Below are positions 8,632-17,417 of a stretch of DNA of 51,044 nucleotides, piece after piece; the first letter of the stretch is position 1, and each line of letters begins with the position of its first letter. The notes below the pieces were generated by a model. That model had not been told where the DNA came from, searched no databases, and saw nothing but the letters and a program-made list of their open reading frames with translations. The position numbers and the translations under genes were made by a program. This DNA comes from CAZFLY01 sp964519995 (GTDB lineage: Bacteria; Planctomycetota; Phycisphaerae; Sedimentisphaerales; Anaerobacaceae). The stretch lies in the NCBI GenBank assembly GCA_964519995.1, contig CAZFLY010000015.1:1-51044 (forward strand), read 5' to 3'.

Positions 8632-9374
8632 GCTAACAAAATTATTATACATTTCTTCGTTTAGACCAATACAGATATAATAAACTTTGTGGATAGTCAC
8701 ACTGTGACATGCGGTTGCCAGCGCAGCTAAACTGCTTTAGCAATGTCTCCCGTTTGCCCACACTGCAAAAGTGTCTTTTCTCACAAGGCTAGCCCAACAG
8801 AATCCTCATCTTTTTACTGCTCATAGCAAAATTCTTCTACACACTATGGCAGTGCGTTAAACACAGCGATAATCACTTTCGGAAATTCCCAAGCTATATT
8901 GAAATAATTTTAGATAACTTCTTTTATGCAAAGGTTTTACGACCAATCACTCCGGACGGAGCGTTCGTTGGCCCCACCAGTTCTTTCAGGATTGGTGCTC
9001 AACTGGGCGATTTAGCGACAAGAAATTCAAACAAACGTAGTTTTCTTCTTCGTTCGTGTTTGGAAATATACAGCGATATTTTTGGAATCCGCGGTTTTTT
9101 TGTGGAAAAATTGCTTGCCGTATCGAAGTCTTTGCTATATAGTGGCTTGCAGTAGTTCAGGAGCTTTAAATTGCTGATTTGTTTTTCACGATAGCCGTTG
9201 GACCCTTGATGCTAAAAGATACTGCTAAGATGATAGTTCGTCGATGGAATCTTTTTCTGAGGTTTTTGATTGTTTTGTTGTATTGCCAAACGGGCAAATT
9301 CGACGGACATTTGACTGCGGAGGGTGGTCATACCTATAGTTGTTCCTTTGTTTTTTGCTGAGGTGAGGTAGTCT
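8632..9374. other. long non-coding intergenic stretch
   Basis: About 740 bases without a convincing gene. Seen here: a perfect GTCACA-C-TGTGAC palindrome at 8696-8708, and T/A-rich sequence at 9040-9110. A 60-codon ORF at 9179-9361 has no ribosome binding site and an unconvincing composition. I recognise no tRNA, SRP, 6S, tmRNA or RNase P signature, but a small RNA cannot be excluded. Confidence 0.5.
9115..9143 (+). promoter_or_regulatory. candidate promoter of the HU gene
   Basis: TTGCCG (9115-9120) and TATAGT (9138-9143) are 17 bases apart, leaving a 5' leader of about 225 bases before the HU start. Only moderately close to consensus. Confidence 0.35.
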
Positions 9375-9692
9375 ATGGCGACAATTACAAAAAAAGAACT
9401 TATTGACCGGATTGCAGAGCGTACGCAAGCCAAAAGAGTCTCGGTCAAGCGGATCATTCAAGCATTCCTTGACGAGATAACGAAGGAACTATGTGTGAAC
9501 AACAACCGTTTAGAGTTCCGGGACTTTGGCGTTTTTGAGACTCGAACGAGAGCCGCAAGAGTAGCCCAAAATCCCAAAACTCTTGAACGCGTTGAGGTGG
9601 CGGCGAAGCGTACAGTTAAGTTTAAGATGGGCAGGCTGATGAGAGAGCAGCTCAGTGCGCCTACCAGAGAGTCAGCGGAAGCAACAAGTTGA
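9375..9692 (+). CDS. HU/IHF-family DNA-binding protein
   Basis: A 105-residue nucleoid protein, slightly longer than the usual ~90 because of a short Ser/Glu/Thr-rich tail. It begins with the TKKELIDRIAERT helix, has the beta-arm core RDFGVFETRTRAARVAQNPKT, and ends the domain with VKFKMGRLMREQL, all family hallmarks. The arm carries NPKT, where a Pro usually intercalates into DNA. It bends DNA non-specifically or at preferred sites and probably contributes to chromosome packaging. The ATG at 9375 follows a gaggtgaggtag ribosome binding site. A cold-shock gene follows at 9819. Confidence 0.93.
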   Translation: MATITKKELIDRIAERTQAKRVSVKRIIQAFLDEITKELCVNNNRLEFRDFGVFETRTRAARVAQNPKTLERVEVAAKRTVKFKMGRLMREQLSAPTRESAEATS

Positions 9693-9818
9693 TGTCAGCA
9701 ACAAACCGTAACCTACAGTAAAAGGTAAGCTGAATTCCTCAGCCACAACTTTTAGCTTCAGCAACAAGTTGTGCGTGAGGGAGAGTTGTTGATAAAAGTT
9801 GGTTAAAAGGAGTTTTAT

Positions 9819-10046
9819 ATGTCAGAAGGAAAAGTTAAGTGGTTCAACCCAAGGAAAGGTTATGGGTTTATCGCTGCTGATGACGGTCGTGATGTTTTTG
9901 TGCACTACTCAGATATAACAGGTGATGGATACAGGACTCTTGTTGAGGGCGATCCAGTTAGTTTCGATATTGTTGAGGGCGAGAAGGGGCCACGGGCCGA
10001 AAATGTCATTCAAAAATCAGCTTCAAGTGCCGATAAAAGCTCTTGA
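9819..10046 (+). CDS. cold-shock domain protein (CspA family)
   Basis: A 75-residue single CSD protein that binds single-stranded RNA/DNA and acts as an RNA chaperone. RNP1 is KGYGFI (about 14-19) and RNP2 is VFVHY (about 28-32), with the usual EGKVKWFN start. A short Ser/Ala tail follows the domain. The ribosome binding site is strong (aaaaggag, 9 bases before ATG). The 126-base gap from the HU gene contains an 11-bp direct repeat GCAACAAGTTG at 9681-9691 and 9761-9771, itself partly palindromic, which could form alternative leader structures. Confidence 0.95.
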   Translation: MSEGKVKWFNPRKGYGFIAADDGRDVFVHYSDITGDGYRTLVEGDPVSFDIVEGEKGPRAENVIQKSASSADKSS

Positions 10047-10058
10047 AACGGCTTTGTC

Positions 10059-10089
10059 GTTTTATGTACAGGAGGAGATCACATAAAAC
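10059..10089 (+). repeat. inverted repeat enclosing a Shine-Dalgarno-like loop
   Basis: GTTTTATGT (10059-10067) and ACATAAAAC (10081-10089) are perfect 9-bp inverted repeats. The 13-base loop contains aggagga. It lies 12 bases after the cold-shock stop. There is no T-run, and a 29-codon ORF from ATG 10103 would be the only direct target. Confidence 0.5.
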
Positions 10090-10203
10090 TTCTGCTCTTC
10101 TCATGCCTAAGCGTACCCAACATAGTTCCAGAGAAATGATAACAATCGTAATTACTTGCTACTATATGATGGAAGGTTTGATGCCTACTTAGCGGGGCTT
10201 TCG

Positions 10204-10842
10204 ATGATAATTACTGGTGAGCCAAAATCTGGGTTGGATTGTAACGTGCTTGTGTTGAACAAGCACTACATGGCTGTGCGCATTATTGGGGCGCGACGGG
10301 CATTTTCCTTGCTGTTTCGTGAACTTGCCGAAGTAGTCTCCTTTGAGCAGGGCGGATATTCCAATTATGACTTCGAGAGCTGGTGCGAAATAAGCCAGCT
10401 CAGACGAATGTTTGAGCCGGATGGACACGATTGGGTATCCACGGTAAATTTTTACATTGCTGTGCCGCGGATTATTCGGCTGCTGTTTTATGACCGACTG
10501 CCACAAAGCGATGTCAAGTTCAACCGCCGAAATCTTTTTGCTCGTGACAGAAACAGGTGCCAATACTGTGGAAAACGTTATCCAACAAGTGAACTATCTC
10601 TTGACCATATCATTCCCCGAGCTTTGGGCGGTAAATCAGTATGGCAAAATGTGGTCTGCGCCTGCACGAACTGCAATGCCAAAAAAGGTGGCCGAACGCC
10701 CAAACAGGCTGGACTAACTCTTATTCAAAAACCAATAAAGCCAAAACACAATCCGCTTCTCCACATACACCTGAGTCACCAACGCTACCGTAGTTGGAAG
10801 CAATTCCTCGACCACGCATACTGGTCTGTCGAACTAAAATAA
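10204..10842 (+). CDS. HNH endonuclease family protein
   Basis: About 212 residues from ATG 10204; the frame extends to TTG 10156, but the family usually begins close to the VLVLNKHYMAV segment. The C-terminal half holds the HNH nuclease: zinc-binding CQYC at 119-122 and CTNC at 154-157, with catalytic DHIIP (His 135) and the conserved GGKSVWQNVV stretch. The N-terminal region (VLVLNKHYMAVRIIGARRAFSLL; YDFESW) is characteristic of a widespread stand-alone HNH family in planctomycetes and other bacteria whose biological role is unclear. No methylase or phage gene is adjacent, so a restriction role is not supported. Confidence 0.88.
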   Translation: MIITGEPKSGLDCNVLVLNKHYMAVRIIGARRAFSLLFRELAEVVSFEQGGYSNYDFESWCEISQLRRMFEPDGHDWVSTVNFYIAVPRIIRLLFYDRLPQSDVKFNRRNLFARDRNRCQYCGKRYPTSELSLDHIIPRALGGKSVWQNVVCACTNCNAKKGGRTPKQAGLTLIQKPIKPKHNPLLHIHLSHQRYRSWKQFLDHAYWSVELK

Positions 10843-10906
10843 ACCCAGCAGATCCATTAAAACACAATTCCAAGTAATCGATATTCGATCAGAACTGCTT
10901 ACTTTC

Positions 10907-13900
10907 TTAAGGAGGAGGTGGTGAAGGAGGTTCAACCACAATCACATCATTTAACCTTATATCCTCTGAAGAACTACCTATCATTAGCTCAAATGTCCCC
11001 GGTTCTACGACAAAACCTGACGTAGCAACATCATAAAAAGCTAATTCCTCAGCCGGTAAGGTAAATGCAACCATTTTTGTTTGCCCTGCCTGCAAGTTAA
11101 TTCTTTCGAACCTCTTTAGTTCCTTGATGGGTCTTTCTACACTAGCAACAGTATCATGAATATATAATTGAACAACCTCATCGCCTTCGCGGCCACCAAC
11201 ATTTTGTACATCTACACTAATATTAACTGTTCCATCAGAAGTTATCGTGTTTGGCTCTATCTGAAGATTGCTATAGCTAAATTCCGTATAGCTTAATCCA
11301 TGTCCGAATGGATATAGTGGCTGTTCTTCAAAGTACATATATGTTCTGCCTGCATTAATAACGTAATAATTGTTAAAGCTCGGCAACTGCTCGACAGACG
11401 CATAGAATGTCATAGGCAACCTACCCCCAGGATTGTAATCACCAAACAAGATGTCAGCGATGGCAGTACCACCAGCCTGGCCGGGATACCACGCCTCTAT
11501 AATTGCCGGCACGTTCGCCTGTGTCCAGTTAATAGCTACGGGTGATCCATTTATTAATACTACTATTGTATTGGGATTCACATTGTAAACTGCTTTGATC
11601 AAATCTTCCTGAACACCGGGTAAATCTATGTCAGTTCGGTCGCGCCCCTCACTGGCCACGGTCAAATCTGTGCCCACAACAACAACTGCTACATCAGAAC
11701 TTGATGCTATATCGACCGCTTCAGCAAAGCCCTCACTTAAATGGTCCCATTGCAAGTGCATCTCTGCATGAAGACTATTTTCATAGAACTTCATTAAAAT
11801 ATCATAATGTTGGCCAGCCTGAAGGTCCGCAAAGGCATAATATGTAGTCGTCGCATGGTCATGCCATTCGTTAATAAGCAATTCCCCATCTAAATAAAGA
11901 CGAACACCATCATCTGTAGTTACTGCTAACTCATAGGCCTTAGTTTCGGGCGGCACTAACTTGCCCATCCAGCGAACTGAAAACTCGTCGCTGTTGATAG
12001 CTGGATCCGGCGAATCCTGGCCCCAGTTGAAATCGACCTGGTTGTCGATCCTAACCAACGACGGTGATCCCAATAGATTCTTATTATTAAAATACTCTCC
12101 CCTCAGACCATTCTCTCCGGGAGAACCTTCCGGTATCAAGTAATCAGATGGAATTGGTGCCACATTTAGCTCCCCTTGAATCTCGCAGCCCTGTGCATAA
12201 GAAACCGTGATACCCTGACCAGCCACTTTCCTCTGTATACCTTCAAGCGGATCTACTTGGATATTAGGCGTGCCGCTATAACCACCAAATACGCATCGAT
12301 TTGCATTTGGTCCAATGACCGCGATGGAATTTATATTCTTTACATCCAGTGGTAATAGGCCGTTATTCTTCAACAGAACAATTGATTTATGCGCCGTTTC
12401 GAGAGCCAGCTCCCGGTGTGCCTGGCAATCAAGGCGTGAATCAGGTATAGATGTGTAAGGTACAACATCCGTTGGGTCAAATTCACCCAACCGAAACCTC
12501 GCCATAAACAATCGAGTAACTGCTTTATTAATATCAGCTTCTGAAAGTAATCCCTGCTGAACCGCCTGCAATAAATGATCTTGATATACGCTGCCACAAT
12601 TAAGGTCGCACCCGGAAAGAACCCCCAATGCTGCCGCCCTCTCTGCAGTTGTAACATAATGATGATTAGCATAAATATCGCTAATAGCACCACAGTCAGA
12701 GACTACATATCCGTCAAAGCCCCATTCATTTCGAAGCACCTCGGTTAAAAGCGTATAATTACCGCAGCATGGCACTCCATTTAGCGCATTATATGCCCCC
12801 ATTACAGACTGCGCTTTGCCCTCCATAACGCAGGCCTTAAAACCTGGCATATAATATTCTCTTAGGTCCCTGTCACCAACATTCGATGAGCTTGAATGCC
12901 GATTATATTCAGTATTATTAGCTATAAAATGTTTAGGAGTTGATACCGTCTTCAAATAAACAGGGTCGTCACCTTGCATACCCTTAACAAAGGCCACACC
13001 TATCCGAGAGACTAAATATGGGTCTTCGCCGTAGCTTTCTTCGTTTCTGCCCCATCTTGGGTCCCTGGCTATATTTATCGTGGGGCTCCAGTAAGTCAGT
13101 CCTTTACCGGTTGTATTATTCTTGATTCTCGCTTCATCGGAAATAACAGTAGCTACTTTGAATATTAGATTCGGGTCCCACGTACTGGCCAATGCTATCG
13201 CTTGTGGAAACGCCGTACAGCCAGAGGAAACTACTCCATGCAAAGCTTCATTCCACCACCCATATGCCGGTATACCCAAACGAGTAATTGCAGGTGAACT
13301 ATTTCCCGTCTGCGATATTTTCTCTTCCAGTGTCATCGACGACACTAAAGCCGAAACTCGTTCAGCAAAATTTCCTATCCGTAAGATAACAATCGTAATT
13401 TCATCGCTAACAGAGAGCTCACCATCGTTTGCTGTAAGCCGCAGAACATAAGTTCCGGCCTCGTAAAAGGTAGCGGTGCTATCTTCAAACGATTCATCAT
13501 CGAACGTTACCGTACTCGGCCCATCTACTGCCTCCCACAAAATCGTAACCGTCCCTGTCAGATATGGCAGACCATCGTCAATAATAGTGCCATCCAGACC
13601 CACCTCCGCACTACTAGCTTCTCCCATCAAGGCGACCACCTGGTCACTACCAGCATAAACCTTCGGCGGCAGGTTAATGTACGTCAGCCAATCACCAACT
13701 AATAGCAGTAAATCAAGCGAATCAACCTTGTTGTCCTCGTAAATATCACCTTGTAAAAGCGTTCCTTCATTCAGCCAATCTTCAGCTAATAACGAATAAT
13801 CAAGTAGGTCAACCTTACAGTCCACATTAATATCGCCCGCCAGTGATTCTCCTCCACATGGCAAAATGAACGAAGCACCACCCAGGTCCCTTAGCTGGAT

Positions 13901-14545
13901 GATCTCGCCATAGTTTAGCGCATAATCGAAGACAGCCACGTCGTCAATCAGGCCGTTCCAGTATCGTCCTTTATCTTGCGCATTTTCTCCGATATATACG
14001 TTGTAGCTATTGGTAGGTATATCCTCGGAAGAAGCCTTCGTTGCGTCAAGCGCCCCATCCACATATAAACGGATCACTTCACCATCATACTTTCCACAGA
14101 CGTGGTGCCATTCGCCAGCCGACACATTAATATTTCCGTCGACAAGATTCACCCAAGGAGAACCACAAACGGCGAAATGGAATCGTCTTTCATCCTGGTA
14201 GGTTGAAATCCTCCATGCGCTGTCACCCTTGGAGACAATAGCCAGCCAGTCACTGGGGACACTCGTGATATTCACCCAGGCCGCAACCGTAATCTCATCG
14301 GTAATATCAAAGACCGAATCATTCCCACAATCTACGTAGTCGCCCTGGCCATTCAGCAATATTGCCTGCCCAAACACACCGGGCACATAGTATGGATTAC
14401 CTTTTTCGGTACCGTGATTGGTACCGAAGCTATCAATAGCGTTGCCATTGAGCTCGTATAATGCTATCAATCCTGCATCAACTGGAGCTGTTGCCAGACC
14501 TACGACTAAAGCTAAAGAAAATAAAAAAACACGTTTACTTAACAT
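10907..14545 (-). CDS. secreted multidomain GH3 glycosidase (LamG, dockerin, Ig-like, GH3 with PA14)
   Basis: A 1212-residue exported enzyme, probably a beta-glucosidase or beta-xylosidase. In order: signal peptide (1-24, cut after VDA), LamG/concanavalin-like domain (25-225), two dockerin-like Ca-binding repeats (GDINVDCKVD and GDIYEDNKVD, about 237-290), Ig/PKD-like domain (295-390), GH3 N-terminal barrel (395-690) with nucleophile D617 in VVSDCGA, GH3 C-terminal domain (715-1085) interrupted by a PA14 domain (812-933), and a Fn3-like domain (about 1120-1190). It ends with a short Pro-rich tail and has no PEP-CTERM. The PA14 insertion typically shapes substrate specificity. It has its own extended -10 promoter and diverges from mscS. 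Plant or algal polysaccharide degradation is likely. Confidence 0.93.
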   Translation of the reverse strand: MLSKRVFLFSLALVVGLATAPVDAGLIALYELNGNAIDSFGTNHGTEKGNPYYVPGVFGQAILLNGQGDYVDCGNDSVFDITDEITVAAWVNITSVPSDWLAIVSKGDSAWRISTYQDERRFHFAVCGSPWVNLVDGNINVSAGEWHHVCGKYDGEVIRLYVDGALDATKASSEDIPTNSYNVYIGENAQDKGRYWNGLIDDVAVFDYALNYGEIIQLRDLGGASFILPCGGESLAGDINVDCKVDLLDYSLLAEDWLNEGTLLQGDIYEDNKVDSLDLLLLVGDWLTYINLPPKVYAGSDQVVALMGEASSAEVGLDGTIIDDGLPYLTGTVTILWEAVDGPSTVTFDDESFEDSTATFYEAGTYVLRLTANDGELSVSDEITIVILRIGNFAERVSALVSSMTLEEKISQTGNSSPAITRLGIPAYGWWNEALHGVVSSGCTAFPQAIALASTWDPNLIFKVATVISDEARIKNNTTGKGLTYWSPTINIARDPRWGRNEESYGEDPYLVSRIGVAFVKGMQGDDPVYLKTVSTPKHFIANNTEYNRHSSSSNVGDRDLREYYMPGFKACVMEGKAQSVMGAYNALNGVPCCGNYTLLTEVLRNEWGFDGYVVSDCGAISDIYANHHYVTTAERAAALGVLSGCDLNCGSVYQDHLLQAVQQGLLSEADINKAVTRLFMARFRLGEFDPTDVVPYTSIPDSRLDCQAHRELALETAHKSIVLLKNNGLLPLDVKNINSIAVIGPNANRCVFGGYSGTPNIQVDPLEGIQRKVAGQGITVSYAQGCEIQGELNVAPIPSDYLIPEGSPGENGLRGEYFNNKNLLGSPSLVRIDNQVDFNWGQDSPDPAINSDEFSVRWMGKLVPPETKAYELAVTTDDGVRLYLDGELLINEWHDHATTTYYAFADLQAGQHYDILMKFYENSLHAEMHLQWDHLSEGFAEAVDIASSSDVAVVVVGTDLTVASEGRDRTDIDLPGVQEDLIKAVYNVNPNTIVVLINGSPVAINWTQANVPAIIEAWYPGQAGGTAIADILFGDYNPGGRLPMTFYASVEQLPSFNNYYVINAGRTYMYFEEQPLYPFGHGLSYTEFSYSNLQIEPNTITSDGTVNISVDVQNVGGREGDEVVQLYIHDTVASVERPIKELKRFERINLQAGQTKMVAFTLPAEELAFYDVATSGFVVEPGTFELMIGSSSEDIRLNDVIVVEPPSPPPP

Positions 14546-14582
14546 GGTATTTCTCTATAAACCTGAAAATCTACACATCTCT

Positions 14583-14591
14583 ATTATACCA
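14583..14591 (-). promoter_or_regulatory. extended -10 promoter of the GH3 gene
   Basis: On the minus strand TGG immediately precedes a perfect TATAAT (TATAAT at 14588-14583), an extended -10 element. No good -35 is visible. The leader to ATG 14545 would be about 30 bases. Confidence 0.5.
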
Positions 14592-14783
14592 GATAAAGCA
14601 TTTCCCCCTTGGAAAATTATATATTCTGCCATTCATGACGAGTCATCGACCACAGATACCTCGATTCTGCGGCCCCCTGCTACGCCAATCAAGAGTACTT
14701 CTTCGGAAGATTGTTGCTCGGCTGACACCGACTTTAAAATAAAAATCGCATAAAAACTAACAAGGGGGTTATTGATAAATGAT

Positions 14784-14814
14784 TGCTGATTATTGAACCT
14801 TACAGTAATATAAT
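14784..14814 (+). promoter_or_regulatory. candidate promoter of mscS
   Basis: A perfect TATAAT at 14809-14814 with a possible -35 TTGCTG at 14784-14789 (19-base spacing). Predicted leader is about 70 bases to ATG 14891. Confidence 0.4.
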
Positions 14815-14890
14815 TCTCATCTACTACCGTAATGAAGTAGAGTGGGCTGATGAGGATGCGGTAGATGCAGCTTTTTCCAGGGAGGTAAAC

Positions 14891-16030
14891 ATGATGAGTG
14901 AAACAGCTTCGGCAATGGCTTCAAGCACATTGTGGTCCGGGATTTTAGACTACGAGCTTGTCAGAGGAAACCATATTTGGCGATTCGGCCTTGTGTTGCT
15001 CGCGATAATTGTCGCAATGATGGCTGGTCGAATCATCCAGTTCGCCATTAACAAATATGCCCAGCGAATGGCGGGAAAAAAAACAGAAAATCCGCTGTCG
15101 CTGATGCTGAAGGCCTTGGCTAATCCCACATACGTGGCCGTCTTTGCGATGGGGCTCTTTTTTGCCAAGCTCCCTCTGTTCTTTCACGATGAAGAAGGTA
15201 TACGTCTTATCATAGGTGCCGGATGGACGACGATTGCCCGCGTCATTGTCGCCATCGCTGCAGCCTATGCACTATATCGCCTTGTTGACGTGGTGGAGTT
15301 CTATCTCAATCGCCTTGTTGGCAAAACCGAAACCAAGCTGGACGATATGCTTGTTCCCATTGTCCGTAAAGCGCTGCGAGTGACAATCGCAATAATAGCG
15401 TTACTTCTTATCAGCGAGCACATCCTGGGTCCAGGCAGAGTGAAGTCGCTGCTGTTAAGTGCCGGCGTAGGCGGTATCGCAATCGCTCTTGCAGCAAGGG
15501 AGACAATCGCCAATTTCTTTGGCTCGATTACCATTTTTACCGACCGACCATTTCAGATGGGTGAGCTTGTAAAGATTGGAGAGCACCTGGGACCTGTGGA
15601 GGAAGTGGGTATTAGAAGCACGAGGATACGCACGCTGCAGGGACACCTTGTGACGATACCAAATAGTGTGATTGCCAATTCCGCCGTTGAGAATCTTGGC
15701 AAACGCCCCTACATTCGCAGGACTTCAAATATTACGATCACTTATGACTCAGGCCATAAAAAAGCCAAAAGGGCCGTCGAGATTATAAAAGAGATTTTGG
15801 CCAAGGTGCCGGAAATAAACACAGATTCTGAAAAACCAACCAGGGTTTACTTTAGTGACTTCAACGACTGGTCGCTGAATATATATATGAGCTACTGGGT
15901 CAGACCGGCTGACTATTGGGTATACCACGAAGTGAACGAACGGGTGAATCTGGAAATAATGAAACGATTTGAAGCTGAACAAATCGAGTTTGCCTTCCCC
16001 AGCCAAACGCTTTACGTGAAAAAGGAGTAA
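14891..16030 (+). CDS. MscS-family mechanosensitive ion channel
   Basis: A 379-residue inner-membrane channel that opens under membrane tension to release solutes on osmotic downshock. ATG 14891 was chosen over the TTG 14783 frame extension because GGAGGT sits 4 bases upstream. About five hydrophobic segments precede the pore helix (SLLLSAGVGGIAIALAARET), where Gly/Ala packing is typical of MscS TM3. The signature DRPFQMGELVKIGEHLGPVEEVGIRSTRIRTL beta domain follows (described here by position, about 255-285), then VTIPNS and a C-terminal alpha/beta region. Longer than E. coli MscS because of extra N-terminal helices. Monocistronic. Confidence 0.92.
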   Translation: MMSETASAMASSTLWSGILDYELVRGNHIWRFGLVLLAIIVAMMAGRIIQFAINKYAQRMAGKKTENPLSLMLKALANPTYVAVFAMGLFFAKLPLFFHDEEGIRLIIGAGWTTIARVIVAIAAAYALYRLVDVVEFYLNRLVGKTETKLDDMLVPIVRKALRVTIAIIALLLISEHILGPGRVKSLLLSAGVGGIAIALAARETIANFFGSITIFTDRPFQMGELVKIGEHLGPVEEVGIRSTRIRTLQGHLVTIPNSVIANSAVENLGKRPYIRRTSNITITYDSGHKKAKRAVEIIKEILAKVPEINTDSEKPTRVYFSDFNDWSLNIYMSYWVRPADYWVYHEVNERVNLEIMKRFEAEQIEFAFPSQTLYVKKE

Positions 16031-16116
16031 AAGGCACTTGTGGCAGGATAAATGTTTGATCTCAGCAGCTATGGTGCTATCCGGCGTCGGTTGGAGCTAA
16101 TAGTTATAGTACCGTT

Positions 16117-16683
16117 TCAACCCAAGGGAATCCGTATTTTGGGAATCTCAATTCTTCCCTTCCAAGACCTCTCGTATTCGCTGCCTCTGTCCCCTTTATC
16201 GGTGATGTTTAGAGTCCCCATAAGAAAGTACTTTTCGCGCCCCGTCTTTTCCAGTATCCAGCAGTCTGGTATTCCCAAATCAATCAAGGCAGCTTTGCCA
16301 GCTGGTATTCCAAGACCTCGCCGTGAGATGTTGAACGTAAGAGTGCTATCATGAGGAAGCACTATTTCACTCAAGGGCGCATAACAACCGTTATAAGAAG
16401 GGCCCATTGCACGGGGAATGGGGTTCCCTGCCTCATTAATAACGGCGAAGGTAATTTCAGCACCGGCCCAATCTATTCGAATCGGATTCGCCATGTCCGA
16501 TACGTTCCTAAGTGCCAGATAGGTTGAGATAATCGGTGTATCGTTGATGACCTCCGACTTAACCACGGTGAGTCTTGCTTGAATGCCATTTACTGGCTCG
16601 GACCAGGAGGAGCCTTCCGATTTTGGCCGACACGCGAGACCCATTGTGACCAGAACAGTCAACAGAATAGACTCTCTAAGCAT
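16117..16683 (-). CDS. putative lipoprotein or exported protein
   Basis: A 188-residue protein from ATG 16683, preceded by GGAGGA in its own sense; the TTG at 16695 is less likely. The N-terminus is hydrophobic (ILLTVLVTMGLAC) with a Cys at about residue 18 in an imperfect lipobox (MGLAC). The mature part is beta-rich (ARLTVVKSEVINDTPIISTYLALRNVSD), a pattern seen in Ig-like domains that sense or stabilise partners, but no family is recognised. It is separated from scpB by about 85 bases on the same strand and could be the last gene of that operon. Confidence 0.6.
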   Translation of the reverse strand: MLRESILLTVLVTMGLACRPKSEGSSWSEPVNGIQARLTVVKSEVINDTPIISTYLALRNVSDMANPIRIDWAGAEITFAVINEAGNPIPRAMGPSYNGCYAPLSEIVLPHDSTLTFNISRRGLGIPAGKAALIDLGIPDCWILEKTGREKYFLMGTLNITDKGDRGSEYERSWKGRIEIPKIRIPLG

Positions 16684-16769
16684 CGTATCCTCCAACGTTT
16701 GAGCTCAACCGGCCTACGCTTTCACCCGAGCGGCTGGCACGGGATCGGTAGGGTCTGCGATTATTCTGA

Positions 16770-17417
16770 TTAAGAAGGAGGCTTTTTGAGTTCTTCAACC
16801 TTCGGCAGGTCTTTGAGTGAATTTAGGCCGAAGACTTCAAGGAATCTTTTTGTCGTGCCGTAGAGCATTGGCCTTCCCACAACTTCAGCTCTTCCGACAA
16901 TCTTGACCAATCCCTTATACATGAGTCCTCGAAGTACCTCCCCAACCGCAACACCCCTTATGGCCTCGATATCAGCCCGCAAAACAGGCTGTCTATATGC
17001 GATTACTGCGAGTGTCTCCAGTGCTGCAGGACTGAGCTTGCTATCGCTTCGGATGCGGATTAACCTCTTGAGCCAGTGGTTATAACAGCTCAGCGTAAGC
17101 ATCTGATAACCGCCGGCAATCTGCTCGATCCTAAAGGCATTATTGTTCACACGATATCTCTCATTCAGATTGCCGATGCACTTGCGAATCTGTCTGACAC
17201 CGCTCTCGACAAGACCAGCCAGATGTGACTCTGAAACTGGCTCATCGCTGGCAAATAAAACCGCTTCTATAACCGACTCAAGCGTTGGCTCATTCTCATC
17301 GCTAAGCTCACCTTCGCTACCATTTTCTTCGGTATACTGAACCTTCGATTCTTCTTCGAATCCATCTTTCTGCTCCATCCCTACCTCGATTGATACTTCC
17401 TTCTGTTCGTCTGTCAT
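16770..17417 (-). CDS. scpB: segregation and condensation protein B
   Basis: A 215-residue protein. The N-terminal ~45 residues are acidic and probably disordered; the core from ESVIEAVLFASDEPVSESHL has the two winged-helix domains of ScpB, including LSPAALETLAVIAYRQPVLRADIEAIRG near 130-157 (quoted by position) and VGRPMLYGTT. ScpB binds the SMC-ScpA condensin and helps chromosome organisation. ATG 17417 overlaps the stop of the nif3-like gene as ATGA, favouring it over the GTG at 17429 and indicating translational coupling. No scpA is in the window. Confidence 0.92.
   Translation of the reverse strand: MTDEQKEVSIEVGMEQKDGFEEESKVQYTEENGSEGELSDENEPTLESVIEAVLFASDEPVSESHLAGLVESGVRQIRKCIGNLNERYRVNNNAFRIEQIAGGYQMLTLSCYNHWLKRLIRIRSDSKLSPAALETLAVIAYRQPVLRADIEAIRGVAVGEVLRGLMYKGLVKIVGRAEVVGRPMLYGTTKRFLEVFGLNSLKDLPKVEELKKPPS

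Noticed and set aside
8696..8708. CRP-like operator at GTCACACTGTGAC
   Set aside because: Half-sites are in the wrong order and spacing for TGTGA-N6-TCACA, and it is 90 bases upstream of the nuclease gene's promoter.
9179..9361. 60-codon ORF before the HU gene
   Set aside because: No ribosome binding site, unusual composition, lies in the probable 5' leader of the HU gene.
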